Shown one piece after another: positions 10,511 to 19,689 of a DNA stretch of 64,000 nucleotides. Both the position numbers and the translations under genes were made by a program. The DNA comes from Corylus avellana (lineage: Eukaryota; Streptophyta; Magnoliopsida; Fagales; Betulaceae): positions 2,046,001 through 2,110,000 of the forward strand of contig NC_081548.1 of assembly GCF_901000735.1 (NCBI RefSeq), given 5' to 3'. Within the stretch, counting starts at the first letter, position 1. Each line of letters starts with the position of its first letter. The notes under the pieces were generated by a model that worked only from the letters and a program-made list of their open reading frames with translations, did not search any database and was not told the origin of the DNA.

Positions 10511-12352
10511 ATGGGTGCGACTGCTAAGTCTCTTGCTTTCTTCTTCAATCATTTGCTTCTCGATCCTCATTATTGTCGTGTAAGGGTTTCTTTCCATCCT
10601 CTGAATTTTCACTATTACTGTCGTTGTTTTAGTTCAACTTCTGCTAAAACTACAAATAGTGGTAGAGGTAATGTTGAAAGCCCCAGTTAGTTCTTGAAAA
10701 CTGTCAGAGATCGATGCAGATCTCGCAGCTTTAGGAATCTTGATGATGCCTTAGCCCTCTTTGATAGAATGCTTCACATGCACCCTTTGCCTTCCATTGT
10801 CGATTTTAATCAATTGCTGGGTGCAATCGCAAGAATGAAGCATCACTCAACTGTTATTACTCTTATTAAAGAAATGGAACTGTCAGGAATTGCTCCCAAT
10901 GTTTATGTTCTGAGTGTTTTGATTAATTGCTTCTGCCATTTGAACTGGGTGGATTTTGGCTTCTCTATTTTAGCAAGAATTTTGAAGCTTGGTTTTCAAC
11001 CGGACTGTATAATACTAAACACTCTTGTCAAGGGGCTTTGTCTTGAGAGTAAAATTGTTGAAGCTGTGAAGTTGGTTAACAAAATGGAGAATATAGGCTA
11101 TAAACCAAATACAGTTACCTACGGAACGGTAATGAATTGTTTGTGTAAAATAGGTAAGACAAATGAAGCTGTTGGGTTGCTTCGGAAAATGGAAGAAAGA
11201 AATCTTGAACTTGATGTAGTGCTGTATAGCACAATCATTGATAGTTTATGTAAGGGCAGATTGGTAACTGAGGCTTTGACTCTTTTCTCTGAAATGACAA
11301 ATAGAGGAATTCAGCCAGACGTTGTCACTTACAATTCTTTAATTCAGGGCCTATGCAATTTCGGTTAGTGGGAGGAGGTAACTAAACAATTGAATGAGAT
11401 GGTGGAAAGGAAAATCATGCCAAATGTGAGGACATTCAACATATTGGTGGACACATATGGCAAAGAGGGGATGTTGATAGAGGCTGAAAAAGTTTTTGAT
11501 GTGATGAGTCAGAGAGGCATAGAGCCTAATGAGGTCGCCTACAATTCTTTGATTGATGGTTATTGTTTGCAAAATAAAATGGATGAAGCTGTCAAAGCAT
11601 TTAATATGATGGTTCAAAGGGGTTGTTCGCCTTCTGTTGTTAGCTATAGCATATTGATCAATGGATTTTGTAAGAACAAAAAAATTGATGAGGCAATAAG
11701 TCTATTTCGTAAAATGTCTAACACCGGAATTTTTCCCGATGTTGCCACTTACAACACTCTAATTGGAGGGTTTTGCCGAGTTGGAAGACCTAAAATTGCA
11801 TTAGAGCTACTCCACGAGATGCAAGGTTGTGGCCAATCTCCAAATCTCCGAACTTGTGCTATTTTGTTAGATGGCCTGTGTAAGAATCTACACTTTATTG
11901 AGGCAATGGCATTGTTTAAAGAGATGGAAGACAAAAGGATAGACCTTGATATTGTGATTTACAGCATCTTGATTGATGGTATGTGTAATGCTGGGAAACT
12001 TACGACTGCAAGTAAGTTATTTATTGCTCTTCCTACCAAAGGTTTGCAACCTAATGTTTGGACTTACAATATAATGATCAAAGGTCTTTGCAAAGAGGGA
12101 CTACTAAATGAAGCGAGGGAATTATTTGAGAAAATTGAAGAGGACGGTTGTTCACCTAACCATTTCACATATAACACAATCATCAAAGGCTTCTTGCAAC
12201 ATAATGAGACAGCATGGGCAATGAAATATCTCAAGATGATGGTTGACATGGGTTTCTCTGCAAAAGCAACCACTGCAACCATTTTGATCGACTTGATGTT
12301 TACTAATCGAGCAGATAAAACATTACAAGATTTTTTTCAAATATCCGTGTGA
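10511..12352 (+). pseudogene. RFL PPR pseudogene (copy C), full length with two nonsense codons
   Basis: Exactly the length of intact gene I (1842 nt) and extremely similar to it along the whole length, so it is a recent sister. Two in-frame stops interrupt it: TAG at 10688-10690 (codon 60, CAG in copy I) and TAG at 11366-11368 (CGG in copy I, two transitions). No frameshift is seen. The remainder encodes the same repeat series as copy I. Both changes are C-to-T/G-to-A at CHG or CG sites, as expected from deamination of methylated cytosine (inference). Re-initiation downstream could give a repeat-only protein without presequence, but nothing supports that. A putative poly(A) signal AATAAA lies at 12422-12427. 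Confidence 0.93.
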
Positions 12353-12627
12353 AAGCTTTATAGTTCTTCAACATGTAGGACAAATTTCATATTCTAACCT
12401 TTGCAGAGCCAATATGTAAGGAATAAATGCATATTTGTTGCAAGTCATTAAGGTGATCTTCCTTTCCGTGTCTTTTGGACTATTGTTGTGTATTGCTATT
12501 CCTATTTTGTTATGCTTTTTTACAAATATGTTTAGACTTGTGTTGTAATCAAAAAAACTTAAAGATTTTTTCAATTATTTTGTGGATGCAGAATTATTGC
12601 AGAATATTGTTCATTTGGAGTTTCGTT
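12353..12627 (+). other. 3' flank of copy C
   Basis: This is the conserved RFL 3' flank with an AATAAA hexamer at 12422-12427, matching 57583-57848 almost base for base. No gene is seen. Confidence 0.5.
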
Positions 12628-12846
12628 GAAGCATATAGATTATTCAAGGAGATGCATGTTTGCTGATTTTTTAACGATGGCTGTTGTTTTATCTGGCTGT
12701 GCTCATCTGGGTTCTCTTGAAGAAGCACTAAAATACGCATTTATGCTAAAGTTCACTACCTTTAGTACTCAAGTCCTCATGTCACAGCAGCACTGATAGT
12801 CATGTATGCCAAGTGTGTAAGCATACTGAACGCCTTACAGGTATTC
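12628..12846 (+). pseudogene. Fragment of a PLS-class PPR gene
   Basis: Across three frames the sequence reads EAYRLFKEMHVC, then DFLTMAVVLSGCAHLGSLEEALK, then VTAALIVMYAKC.SILNALQVF. These are the L/S motif signatures of PLS-class PPR proteins (MYAKCGSI, S.CAHLG.LE), which are organellar RNA-editing factors and distinct from the P-class RFL genes. Stops and frame changes mark it as a relic. The sister copy at 57849-58067 has MYAKCGSI where this one has MYAKCVSI. Confidence 0.8.
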
Positions 12847-13565
12847 TTTATTTATTTATTTTTTGATGAAGGAACAATTTTATAGAAGTAAAATGCAAGT
12901 TCATAACACTAGAAATCTTGGTGACCCTCCGTTGGGTCACAAAGTGACCGTCCGTTGGGTCTTTGTGACCCAATGACATGTGGGAATTTTGAGAATTTTA
13001 TTATTTTTAAAGAAAAAATGAGGGCATTATCTGAATTTCACACCCCTCCATTAGGATTTAACAGAAAATCCTAACGGAAGGGGGTAATTGAAAAAAATCA
13101 AAAAATTGATACACCAAATTGAGAGTTTTTTAATTTTGGGGTAGTCTTTGCAAAAGACATGACATTTTAGTGATGTAAGTGAAGTTTCTCCTTTAAAATT
13201 TAGGACAAGATGATAAAACATGGGGTCGTGTAGATAGCAATGTGAGTTTAGCAAAAGTTTTCTTATATAGTTATAGTTTATTTTAGTAGTTCTTCATGGT
13301 TGGAAAAATTGCTTGTATGGACTGTCGTATCAGTTGTTTCTGCATATTGAATTTGTGTATCTTACCCCTTTCCCATTATTAATTAGAAAATAATATAATA
13401 ATAATAATAATAATTTGTATATCTCAAAGAAGTTTGGGTGTTATAGTTGCTGTGGGTTGGGCATATTTTTGTTGTAATAATTGCTTATTTTGTTTTCTTT
13501 CTCTATTAATGACTGTTAGAACTTAGAAACTATAATTTATTGACTTTTTAAATCTTCATTATCAG
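12847..13565. repeat. Spacer shared with 58068-58796
   Basis: Non-coding and nearly identical to the spacer after the sister fragment. It contains a small inverted repeat around 12930-12960 (gaccctccgttgggtc / gaccgtccgttgggtc) and a taa microsatellite near 13390-13410. It ends in a T-rich stretch and the acceptor-like tatcag immediately before the eIF4G exon. Confidence 0.5.
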
Positions 13566-13771
13566 CAACCTCAATCCCAAAGTCATTATTCTAAGTCAGA
13601 CAACCATGATTGGCGTGGTCGTTCTGCTCAGCTTCCTGCCTCTGCAGAGGAGAGATCTGAGATAATAAGGAGTTTTCTAAGGGATTGAAGTCAAGGCCCA
13701 CAGGAATTAAATAATGGCCATTGTCAGCCAAACTCCCAATTTGCAAGGCCTCAGATCTTAGTGGCCAAGGG
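13566..13771 (+). pseudogene. eIF4G fragment: exon upstream of MIF4G
   Basis: A 206-nt exon-like stretch with an AG before it and GT after it. It translates to SHYSKSDNHDWRGRSAQLP, then EERSEIIRSFLRD and QPNSQFARPQI. This matches the low-complexity plant eIF4G region just N-terminal of MIF4G, with the DWRGR and NSQFAR hallmarks. A TGA at 13686-13688 (TCA in the sister at 58797) breaks it. The kept splice signals show that it derives from genomic duplication, not a retrocopy. Confidence 0.8.
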
Positions 13772-13973
13772 GTAACTGCTTACATGGTCTTGTTTTTACT
13801 GTACTGTTGTATGGTGTATAGAAGGGAAATTTGTTCATATATGTATTTTCCTGAGTTTCTGATCTAAATAGTTGATAAGGTAGTTGAATCACTCGGGGGA
13901 GCACACTTGTAAAGGTTTAGATATAAATCACAGTTGTAATTATTTTCCAGTAGGCATTCATTCATTTGGTATT

Positions 13974-13978
13974 GCCTG
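13974..13978. repeat. Target-site duplication, left (GCCTG)
   Basis: A 5-bp gcctg directly precedes the 5' LTR and is repeated directly after the 3' LTR at 16352-16356. The uninterrupted sister locus near 59208 has a single gcctg followed by the same sequence (tttcttactac), proving the insertion point. Confidence 0.95.
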
Positions 13979-14523
13979 TGATGTAGGACGATATTTATCT
14001 TTATTTTCGGTAAAAACGAAAATAAAGAAAATATCAAAAATAATATTGGAGCAGCGCCGCTTGATCAGAATTTTAGCTATTCTCAAACAATGGAAGTACA
14101 AAAGGAAAGATTGCCACGATTCCCGCTGATTGTCAATTTTATATTAGGATTTTATTTTATTAGGACTTTATTTCCTTTCCTTATTAGGATTAGGTTTACT
14201 ACTACTATAGGATTATGTTTACTTTCCTACTAGGATTAAATTTACTTTCTCTACTAGGATTAGATTTACTTTCTCTACTAGAAGTAGGTTTACTTTCTCT
14301 ACAAGTATTTCTCTTCTATAAATAGGCTTGCCTATTATGTAAAACTCAATCAATGGAATTATAATAAAATCAGAGAATTCTCTCTCAAATACTCTGCGGA
14401 GTTTTATTTTTTTTCTTAGCCTGCGGGCTTGTTTTATCTTTTGGGTAGAAGACGAAGACGCTTCTCCTTGCAGAATCAAAGACGCTGCTCTTTGATTAGT
14501 TACCTTAGTCTTCCGCTACGTCA
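13979..14523 (+). repeat. 5' LTR
   Basis: 545 bp, TGATGTAGG...CTACGTCA. Near the left end is a hairpin (tttattttcg, 7-nt loop, cgaaaataaa). It also contains tandem copies of a taggattagatttactttctc-type unit at about 14200-14310, a TATA box (tataaata, 14317-14324), and AATAAA about 40 bp downstream. The TATA box implies that transcription starts near 14350. Confidence 0.93.
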
Positions 14524-14525
14524 GT

Positions 14526-14537
14526 TGGTATCAGAGC
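14526..14537 (+). other. Primer-binding site (initiator tRNA-Met)
   Basis: TGGTATCAGAGC follows the 5' LTR after two bases. This is the standard complement of the 3' end of plant initiator tRNA-Met and marks the minus-strand DNA start of the element. Confidence 0.9.
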
Positions 14538-14632
14538 AGGCTTTATCCTGATCATGGCCAATCAGCGCAACGGTGACAAACTTCTCCAACAACGCCGCTT
14601 GTAGGGGAGGGGCTCTTTCGAAAGCCAAATTC

Positions 14633-15808
14633 ATGGGGTATCCGAGCCGGCATTATCCGGATTCGATGGCCAACTTATACTACAACAACAACTTCTATAA
14701 CGACACCGTTCGTGAGAGGGATGTTGTTTCGAGATCTGACTACCAGCGATACATCAAGCGATCAGAGGCTCCTTGGAGAACCGAATTCCAAGAGCTCAAG
14801 CAGACAGCGCAGATGATGCAACAGGAGGTGCGCCAATTGTGGGAGTCGTTTGAACGCAGGCAGATGCGTGCCCATTGGAATCACAAAGACACCCAAGAGT
14901 ACCGAATGAATATCGATCTCCCTTCATTTGATGGTTATCTTCATATTGAAGATTACCTTGACTGGATAATGGAGGTAGAAAGATTCTTTGCGTACATGTG
15001 TATTCCGGAAGAAAAGAAGGTGAAGTTGGTGGCTTATAAGCTCAAAGGTGGAGCATCCGCTTGGTGGGAATGGTTGAAGCTCTCTCGATCTAGGGAAGGA
15101 AAAAGACCTGTGACATCTTGGCCCAAGATGAAGCGGTTACTCAATGCCCGGTTCCTACCACTAGATGACTATGGGATTCTAAGGGAACCTGTTCGGTATC
15201 CTTATGTTGACCGATTCCGTGAGGATGACGTAAGCCACTTTCGTCATGTCCATAATCATCTTCATAACTCTCCAAATAGGCCCTTCGCCTATGAAGAGAA
15301 TTTTAATTATGGTGAAGAAGTTGTGGAAGATGTTAAGTTGGTTGAAGAAGTGGAGTTGCCATTAGAGAAAACATATGTGCAGCCACCATCATTGATTCCA
15401 ACGACTACATCAATGGAGGAACAGCTACCGCCTCCTCCACCACAAGTGCAACTTCCTCTACCACAGTTACAACCTCCTCCACCACAAGTGCAACCTTCTC
15501 CACCACAGATGCAACCTTCTCCACCACAAGTGCAACTTCCTCTACCACAGATGCAACCTACACCACATGTGCAACTCATCACGATCATCACAAAAATTGA
15601 CGATTCTTTTGAAGAAAACAATGAAGTTGAAGATGATACCCAAGAAGAAATCGTTGGAGGAATTTTGGTGGAAGTAGACGAAAAGGAAAAATCATGTCTT
15701 GATTCTATCTATATAGATTTCTCCAAGTACTTTTCTTCAGAGGAGCCACATGTGCCATGTCCCAAAGAAAACTCGAGGACGAGTTTTTTTTCAAGTGGGG
15801 GTGTCTGA
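14633..15808 (+). CDS. Gag-like protein of the non-autonomous LTR element
   Basis: 391 residues from the first in-frame ATG. The frame is open upstream to 14552, but the apparent original ATG at 14554 (MANQRNGD) is out of frame by one base, so a single-base change after it has disconnected the N terminus. Residues about 95-180 carry a Retrotrans_gag-type domain: LPSFDGYL..EDYLDWI..VERFF, then KLKGGASAWWEWL and a W..MK.LL..RFLP ending. Residues about 265-311 are a Pro/Gln tandem repeat (PPPPQVQ/PLPQMQ), followed by an acidic tail. There is no CCHC zinc knuckle and no protease motif. The TGA stop is the first three bases of the 3' LTR, so translation runs exactly to the end of the internal region. 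Its presumed role is packaging element RNA in virus-like particles (family knowledge). Confidence 0.85.
   Translation: MGYPSRHYPDSMANLYYNNNFYNDTVRERDVVSRSDYQRYIKRSEAPWRTEFQELKQTAQMMQQEVRQLWESFERRQMRAHWNHKDTQEYRMNIDLPSFDGYLHIEDYLDWIMEVERFFAYMCIPEEKKVKLVAYKLKGGASAWWEWLKLSRSREGKRPVTSWPKMKRLLNARFLPLDDYGILREPVRYPYVDRFREDDVSHFRHVHNHLHNSPNRPFAYEENFNYGEEVVEDVKLVEEVELPLEKTYVQPPSLIPTTTSMEEQLPPPPPQVQLPLPQLQPPPPQVQPSPPQMQPSPPQVQLPLPQMQPTPHVQLITIITKIDDSFEENNEVEDDTQEEIVGGILVEVDEKEKSCLDSIYIDFSKYFSSEEPHVPCPKENSRTSFFSSGGV
15792..15805 (+). other. Polypurine tract
   Basis: The purine-rich run caagtgggggtgtc directly abuts the 3' LTR and has the form and position of the plus-strand primer of plant LTR elements. 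It also encodes the last gag residues (SSGGV). Confidence 0.75.
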
Positions 15809-16351
15809 TGTAGGACGATATTTATCTTTATTTTCGGTAAAAACGAAAATAAAGAAAATATCAAAAATAATATTGGAGCAGCGCCGCTTGATCAGAATTT
15901 TAGCTATTCTCAAACAATGGAAGTACAAAAGGAAAGATTGCCACGATTCCCGCTGATTGTCAATTTTATATTAGGATTTTATTTTATTAGGACTTTATTT
16001 CCTTTCCTTATTAGGATTAGGTTTACTACTACTATAAGATTATGTTTACTTTCCTACTAGGATTAAATTTACTTTCTCTACTAGGATTAGATTTACTTTC
16101 TCTACTAGAAGTAGGTTTACTTTCTCTACAAGTATTTCTCTTCTATAAATAGGCTTGCCTATTATGTAAAACTCAATCAATGGAATTATAATAAAATCAG
16201 AGAATTCTCTCTCAAATACTCTGCGGAGTTTTATCCTTCTTTTAGCCTGCGGGCTTGTTTTTATCTTTTTGGGTAGAAGACGAAGACGCTTCTCCTTGCA
16301 AAATCAAAGACGCTGCTCTTTGATTAGTTACCTTAGTCTTCCGCTACGTCA
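15806..16351 (+). repeat. 3' LTR
   Basis: 546 bp, nearly identical to the 5' LTR. Visible differences are one base in the actactactata segment, the T-tract near the ttagcctgcggg segment, the length of a later T run, and caaaatc for cagaatc. The TATA box is at 16144-16151. Confidence 0.93.
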
Positions 16352-16356
16352 GCCTG
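16352..16356. repeat. Target-site duplication, right (GCCTG)
   Basis: Second copy of gcctg, after which the interrupted host sequence (tttcttactacaattag) resumes. Confidence 0.95.
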
Positions 16357-16408
16357 TTTCTTACTACAATTAGAATCTTTCTAAAAACTTTCTCGTGCAA
16401 TTTTATAG

Positions 16409-16738
16409 GAGCTTTTGGGACAAGATGGTAAAACATGCCCAGCATAGGGGAATGTTGAGGCAATATGTCGCTCTCTTCTGGAGGAATATTTCAGTGTTCA
16501 GATGCTCGATGAAGCATTACAATGGGCAGTTGGTTCTTGCAGGGGTGTTAGACTTCCAAGGTTGTACAGGAAGTTCTGAAGAAGGTGGAAGATGATAGTT
16601 TTCGGACGGCCATCTTCGGTGGTGGTGCTGCTGCACAAATCATTAACTCAAGGCCTTCCGGGCAAAAAGTAGTGGCAATATTGCAGGGAGCTGAGATTCA
16701 GGCTTGTGAGAGTTTGCTCCCTTAATTCAAGCCGGTGT
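16409..16738 (+). pseudogene. eIF4G fragment: MIF4G exon fused to MA3/C-terminal exon
   Basis: After an acceptor (ttttatag) it reads ELLGQDGKTCPA-stop-GNVEAI (MIF4G). It then jumps to the MA3 pieces EEYFSV, LDEAL and LVLAGVLDFQ, and continues in another frame through KKVEDDSFRTAIFGG, INSRPSGQKVVAILQ and AEIQACESLL, the eIF4G C terminus. The middle of the protein is missing and frames change, so it is a relic with an internal deletion. The sister is at 59262-59605; before the gag element inserted, this shard was continuous with the sequence at 13974. Confidence 0.85.
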
Positions 16739-17329
16739 TACTTGGTCATCATGGGAAGCTATCCAGCATTTGGCAACTGCAGATATTTAAGAGTAGCCTT
16801 ATTTTACCGTCCATACTTCTCCTTCGAAAATTTTCCTACCCCTTTGAGTGATAATTATTGAGTTTATCAGAAAAAATAAATAAATAAATTATTGAGTAGT
16901 TTTTTTTTTAACAAGTGAGGAACAAAATATCTTGTACCTCTATCGAGGTACAGAATTTTTGCATTAAATTTTGGACTTATATGTGACAAATACTTAGGTT
17001 TTTGTAACTGGTAATTTCTGTGGGGCTCAAATTTTTCTCTATGAAAAAGGTTGATCACTTTGTATTTGGCTGAAATGACTGTCCGCATGTTCTTTGAGAA
17101 TCTTTTAATGTTATGTTTGGATGAAAATTTGACCGTTGCTTAGAATTTTCAAATTTGTGATCTATTAATTTTAATTTGTATTGTTTAATGGACAAAAACA
17201 TTTTTCATCAAATCCCTACAAGAAGAAGCAAACAAAAAAAAAAAAAATTAAGAGAACATTATTATGTCTAATTTCAATAAATCATGCTAACATTATGGAC
17301 GAGGACAACCAAGCATAAAAATTTAAAGG
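16739..17329. repeat. Spacer shared with 22990-23523 and 59606-60183
   Basis: Non-coding. It starts with remnants of the eIF4G shard (gcatttggcaactgcagatatt), then AT-rich sequence with the tatcttgtacctctatcgaggtaca segment (a small inverted repeat). It is the common spacer upstream of copies D, E and J. Confidence 0.55.
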
Positions 17330-17638
17330 GAAAAAATACATTTTACTCGCTCAAAGTTTGAGGTGATTTTTAATTTAACTTTCAATGTTTTAATTTTTGC
17401 AGTGTGCTCTTCCAAACTTCCAAATTTTTGTAATTCGCCAAATTTTATCTCAAAATTTTCATATTGCCTCTAATTTTTTTTTTTTAAAAAAAAAAAATTG
17501 GGGTGCAAAAATGGTCAAATGGCCACCGATAAAAAATTATGGGCTATATGGAAATTTGGGGATAAAATTAGTCTAAAATATTGAAGGTCGAATTAAAAAT
17601 TATCCCAAAGTTTAAAGAGTAAAGTGTAATTTTTTCAA
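17330..17638. mobile_element. Fold-back MITE upstream of copy D
   Basis: Two arms of roughly 130-150 bp are imperfect inverted repeats of each other: left tttactcgctcaaagtttga..tttttaatt, right aattaaaaattatcccaaag..agtaaagtgtaa. They surround a short loop. Related copies occur at 23524-23868 and 60184-60522, in each case a few hundred bp before an RFL start codon. Confidence 0.7.
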
Positions 17639-17898
17639 ATTTAAAATACCAATTTTAATCTAATTTATAATTTTACACAAATATAGGGCACACAAGATAA
17701 TATACGCCAATCAAAGAACGGGAAAAGAGGCGATAAATAAGAAAAATCAGCATCACCAATTCCTGTGTGTGAAGAACCCAGACCTCCCCTACTACTCCAC
17801 TCCACATATCTACTTCATCTGCTTATTTTGTCGAGTCCTTTGAGGCACTGCATCATCAGATCTGCTTCTTCTGCTTATTTCTTCCACTTCATCAGGAA
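17639..17898 (+). promoter_or_regulatory. 5' flank of RFL gene D, lacking the shared promoter element
   Basis: From aatcagcatcac to the ATG this region aligns with the 5' flanks of E, G, H and J. However, about 53 bp containing the conserved acgtcgtcgtg and tataa motifs is replaced by ttcctgtgtgtg at about 17761. If those motifs form the core promoter, copy D may be expressed differently or not at all (inference). Confidence 0.45.
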
Positions 17899-19689
17899 AT
17901 GGGTACGATTGCTAAGTCTACAAACTCTCTTGCTTTCTTCTTCAATCATTATTCTCATCTTAGGGTTTCTTCCAATGCTCAATTTTTTTATTATTATTGT
18001 CGTTGTTTTAGTGCTACTTCTGCCAAAACTACCAATAGTGGTAGAGATATTGTGGAAAGCCCCAATCAGTTCTTGAAATCTGTAAGAGATCGGTGCAGAT
18101 CTCGAAGCTTTAGGAATCTTGACGATGCCTTAGGCCTGTTTGATAGAATGCTTCACATGCACCCTTTGCCTTCCATTGTGGATTTTACTCAATTGCTGAG
18201 TGCAATTGCAAGAATGAAGCATCACTCAACTGTTGTTACTCTAATTAAAGAAATGGAACTGTCAGGAATTGCTCCCGATGCTTGTACTCTAGGGGTTCTG
18301 ACTAATTGCTTCTGCCATTTGAACAGAGTGGATTTCGGCTTCTCTATCTTAGCAAGAATTTTGAAACTTGGTTTTCAACCGGACTGTATAATTCTTAATA
18401 CTCTTGTCAAGGGGCTTTGTCTTGAGGGTAGAATTGCTGAAGGTGTGAGGTTTGTTCACCAAATGGAGAACAATGGCTACAAACCTAATACAATTACCTA
18501 CGGAACGATAATGAATTGTTTATGTAAAATAGGTAAGACCAGTGAAGCTATTGGGTTGCTTCGAAAAATGGAAGAAATAAATCTTGAACTTGATGTAGTG
18601 CTGTATAGCACAATCATTGATGGTTTATGTAAGGACAGATTGGTATCTGAGGCTTTGACTCTTTTCTCTGAAATGACAAATAGAGGAATTCAGCCAAATG
18701 TTTTCACTTACAATTCTTTAATTCAGGGCCTACGCAATTTTGGTCGGTGGAATGAGGTAACTAAACTATGGAATGAGATGGTGAAAAGGAAAATCATGCC
18801 AGATTTGCATACATTCAACATATTGGTGGACACACTTGGCAAAGAAGGGAGGTTGATAGAGGCTGAAAAAGTTTTTGATATGATGAGTCAGAGAGGCATG
18901 CAGCCTAATGTAGTCACCTACAATTCTTTGATTGACGCTTATTGTTTGCAAAATAAAATGGATGAAGCTACCAAAGCATTTAATACGATGGTTCGAAACG
19001 GTTGTTTGCCTTCTGTTGTTAGCTATAACATATTGATCAATGGATATTGTAAGAATAGAAAAATTGATGAGGCAATAAGTCTATTTCGTGAAATGTCTAA
19101 CACCGGAATTTTTCCCGATGTTGCCACTTACAACACCCTAATTGGAGGGTTTTGCCGAGTTGGAAGACCTAAAATTGCATTAGAGCTACTCCACGAGATG
19201 CAAGGTTGTGGCCAACCTCCAGATCTCCAAACTTGTGCTATTTTGTTAGATGGCCTGTGTAAGAATTTACACTTTACTGAGGCAATGACATTGTTTCAAG
19301 AGATGGAAGACAAAAAATTACGCCTTGATATTGTGATTTACAGCATCTTGATTCATGGTATGTGTAATGCTGGGAAACTTACGACTGCAAGTGAATTATT
19401 TAATGCTCTTCCTACCAAAGGTTTTCAACCAAATGTTTGCACATACACTATAATGATCAAAGGGCTTTGCAAAGAGGGACTACTAAATGAAGCGAGGGAA
19501 TTATTTGAGAAAATGGAAGAGAACGGCTGTTCACCTAACCATATCACTTATAACACAATCATTCAAGGCTTCTTGCAACATAATGAGACATCATGGGCAG
19601 TGAAATATCTCAAGATAATGGTTGACAAGGGTTTCTCAGCAAATGCAACCACTGCAACCATTTTGATCGACTTGATGTTTACAAATTGA
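17899..19689 (+). CDS. RFL-type P-class PPR protein, open frame with shortened C terminus (copy D)
   Basis: 596 residues from the family ATG at 17899 (MGTIAKSTNSLAFFFNHYSHLR, the shorter presequence type shared with B, E, G, H and J). Fourteen complete 35-residue PPR motifs follow, ending in ATTATILIDLMFTN. A TGA at 19687-19689 replaces CGA and removes the usual last 14 residues (ADKTLQDFFQIS-type tail) beyond the last full repeat, so RNA binding should be little affected. RNA-code residues of repeats 4, 6, 7, 8, 10 and 11 read N,N / S,N / N,D / N,N / N,D / N,D, different from A, I and J. It probably acts in mitochondria like other RFL proteins. AATAAA lies at 19801-19806. The loss of the conserved promoter segment and of the tail makes full function uncertain. 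Confidence 0.87.
   Translation: MGTIAKSTNSLAFFFNHYSHLRVSSNAQFFYYYCRCFSATSAKTTNSGRDIVESPNQFLKSVRDRCRSRSFRNLDDALGLFDRMLHMHPLPSIVDFTQLLSAIARMKHHSTVVTLIKEMELSGIAPDACTLGVLTNCFCHLNRVDFGFSILARILKLGFQPDCIILNTLVKGLCLEGRIAEGVRFVHQMENNGYKPNTITYGTIMNCLCKIGKTSEAIGLLRKMEEINLELDVVLYSTIIDGLCKDRLVSEALTLFSEMTNRGIQPNVFTYNSLIQGLRNFGRWNEVTKLWNEMVKRKIMPDLHTFNILVDTLGKEGRLIEAEKVFDMMSQRGMQPNVVTYNSLIDAYCLQNKMDEATKAFNTMVRNGCLPSVVSYNILINGYCKNRKIDEAISLFREMSNTGIFPDVATYNTLIGGFCRVGRPKIALELLHEMQGCGQPPDLQTCAILLDGLCKNLHFTEAMTLFQEMEDKKLRLDIVIYSILIHGMCNAGKLTTASELFNALPTKGFQPNVCTYTIMIKGLCKEGLLNEARELFEKMEENGCSPNHITYNTIIQGFLQHNETSWAVKYLKIMVDKGFSANATTATILIDLMFTN

Larger units (their letters stand above)
13979..16351 (+). mobile_element. 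Gag-only LTR retrotransposon (TR-GAG-like, Ty3/gypsy type), 2.37 kb
   Basis: A complete small LTR element: two approximately 545-bp LTRs starting TG and ending CA, a 5-bp GCCTG target duplication, an initiator-Met tRNA primer-binding site right after the 5' LTR, one gag-like frame and a polypurine tract. There is no protease, reverse transcriptase, RNase H or integrase, so it must be mobilised in trans. Elements with terminal repeats and only a GAG domain have been described in plants as TR-GAG. The two LTRs differ at only a handful of positions, so the insertion is young. It sits in the eIF4G-derived spacer between RFL copies C and D, and is absent from the sister segment carrying I and J, so it post-dates that duplication. 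Confidence 0.93.

Noticed and set aside
15307..15621. 104-codon minus-strand frame rich in Cys/Gly (CTCGGxGC-like repeats)
   Set aside because: It is the antisense shadow of the Pro/Gln tandem repeat in the gag-like gene; the apparent Cys-rich motif is an artefact of the repeat.
17765..18076. Hydrophobic frame (..IIILILGFLPMLNFFIIIVVVLVLLL..) that looks like a membrane protein, recurring before D, E, G, H and J
   Set aside because: It is the +1 shadow frame of the RFL presequence; it ends at the same place in each copy and lacks independent support.
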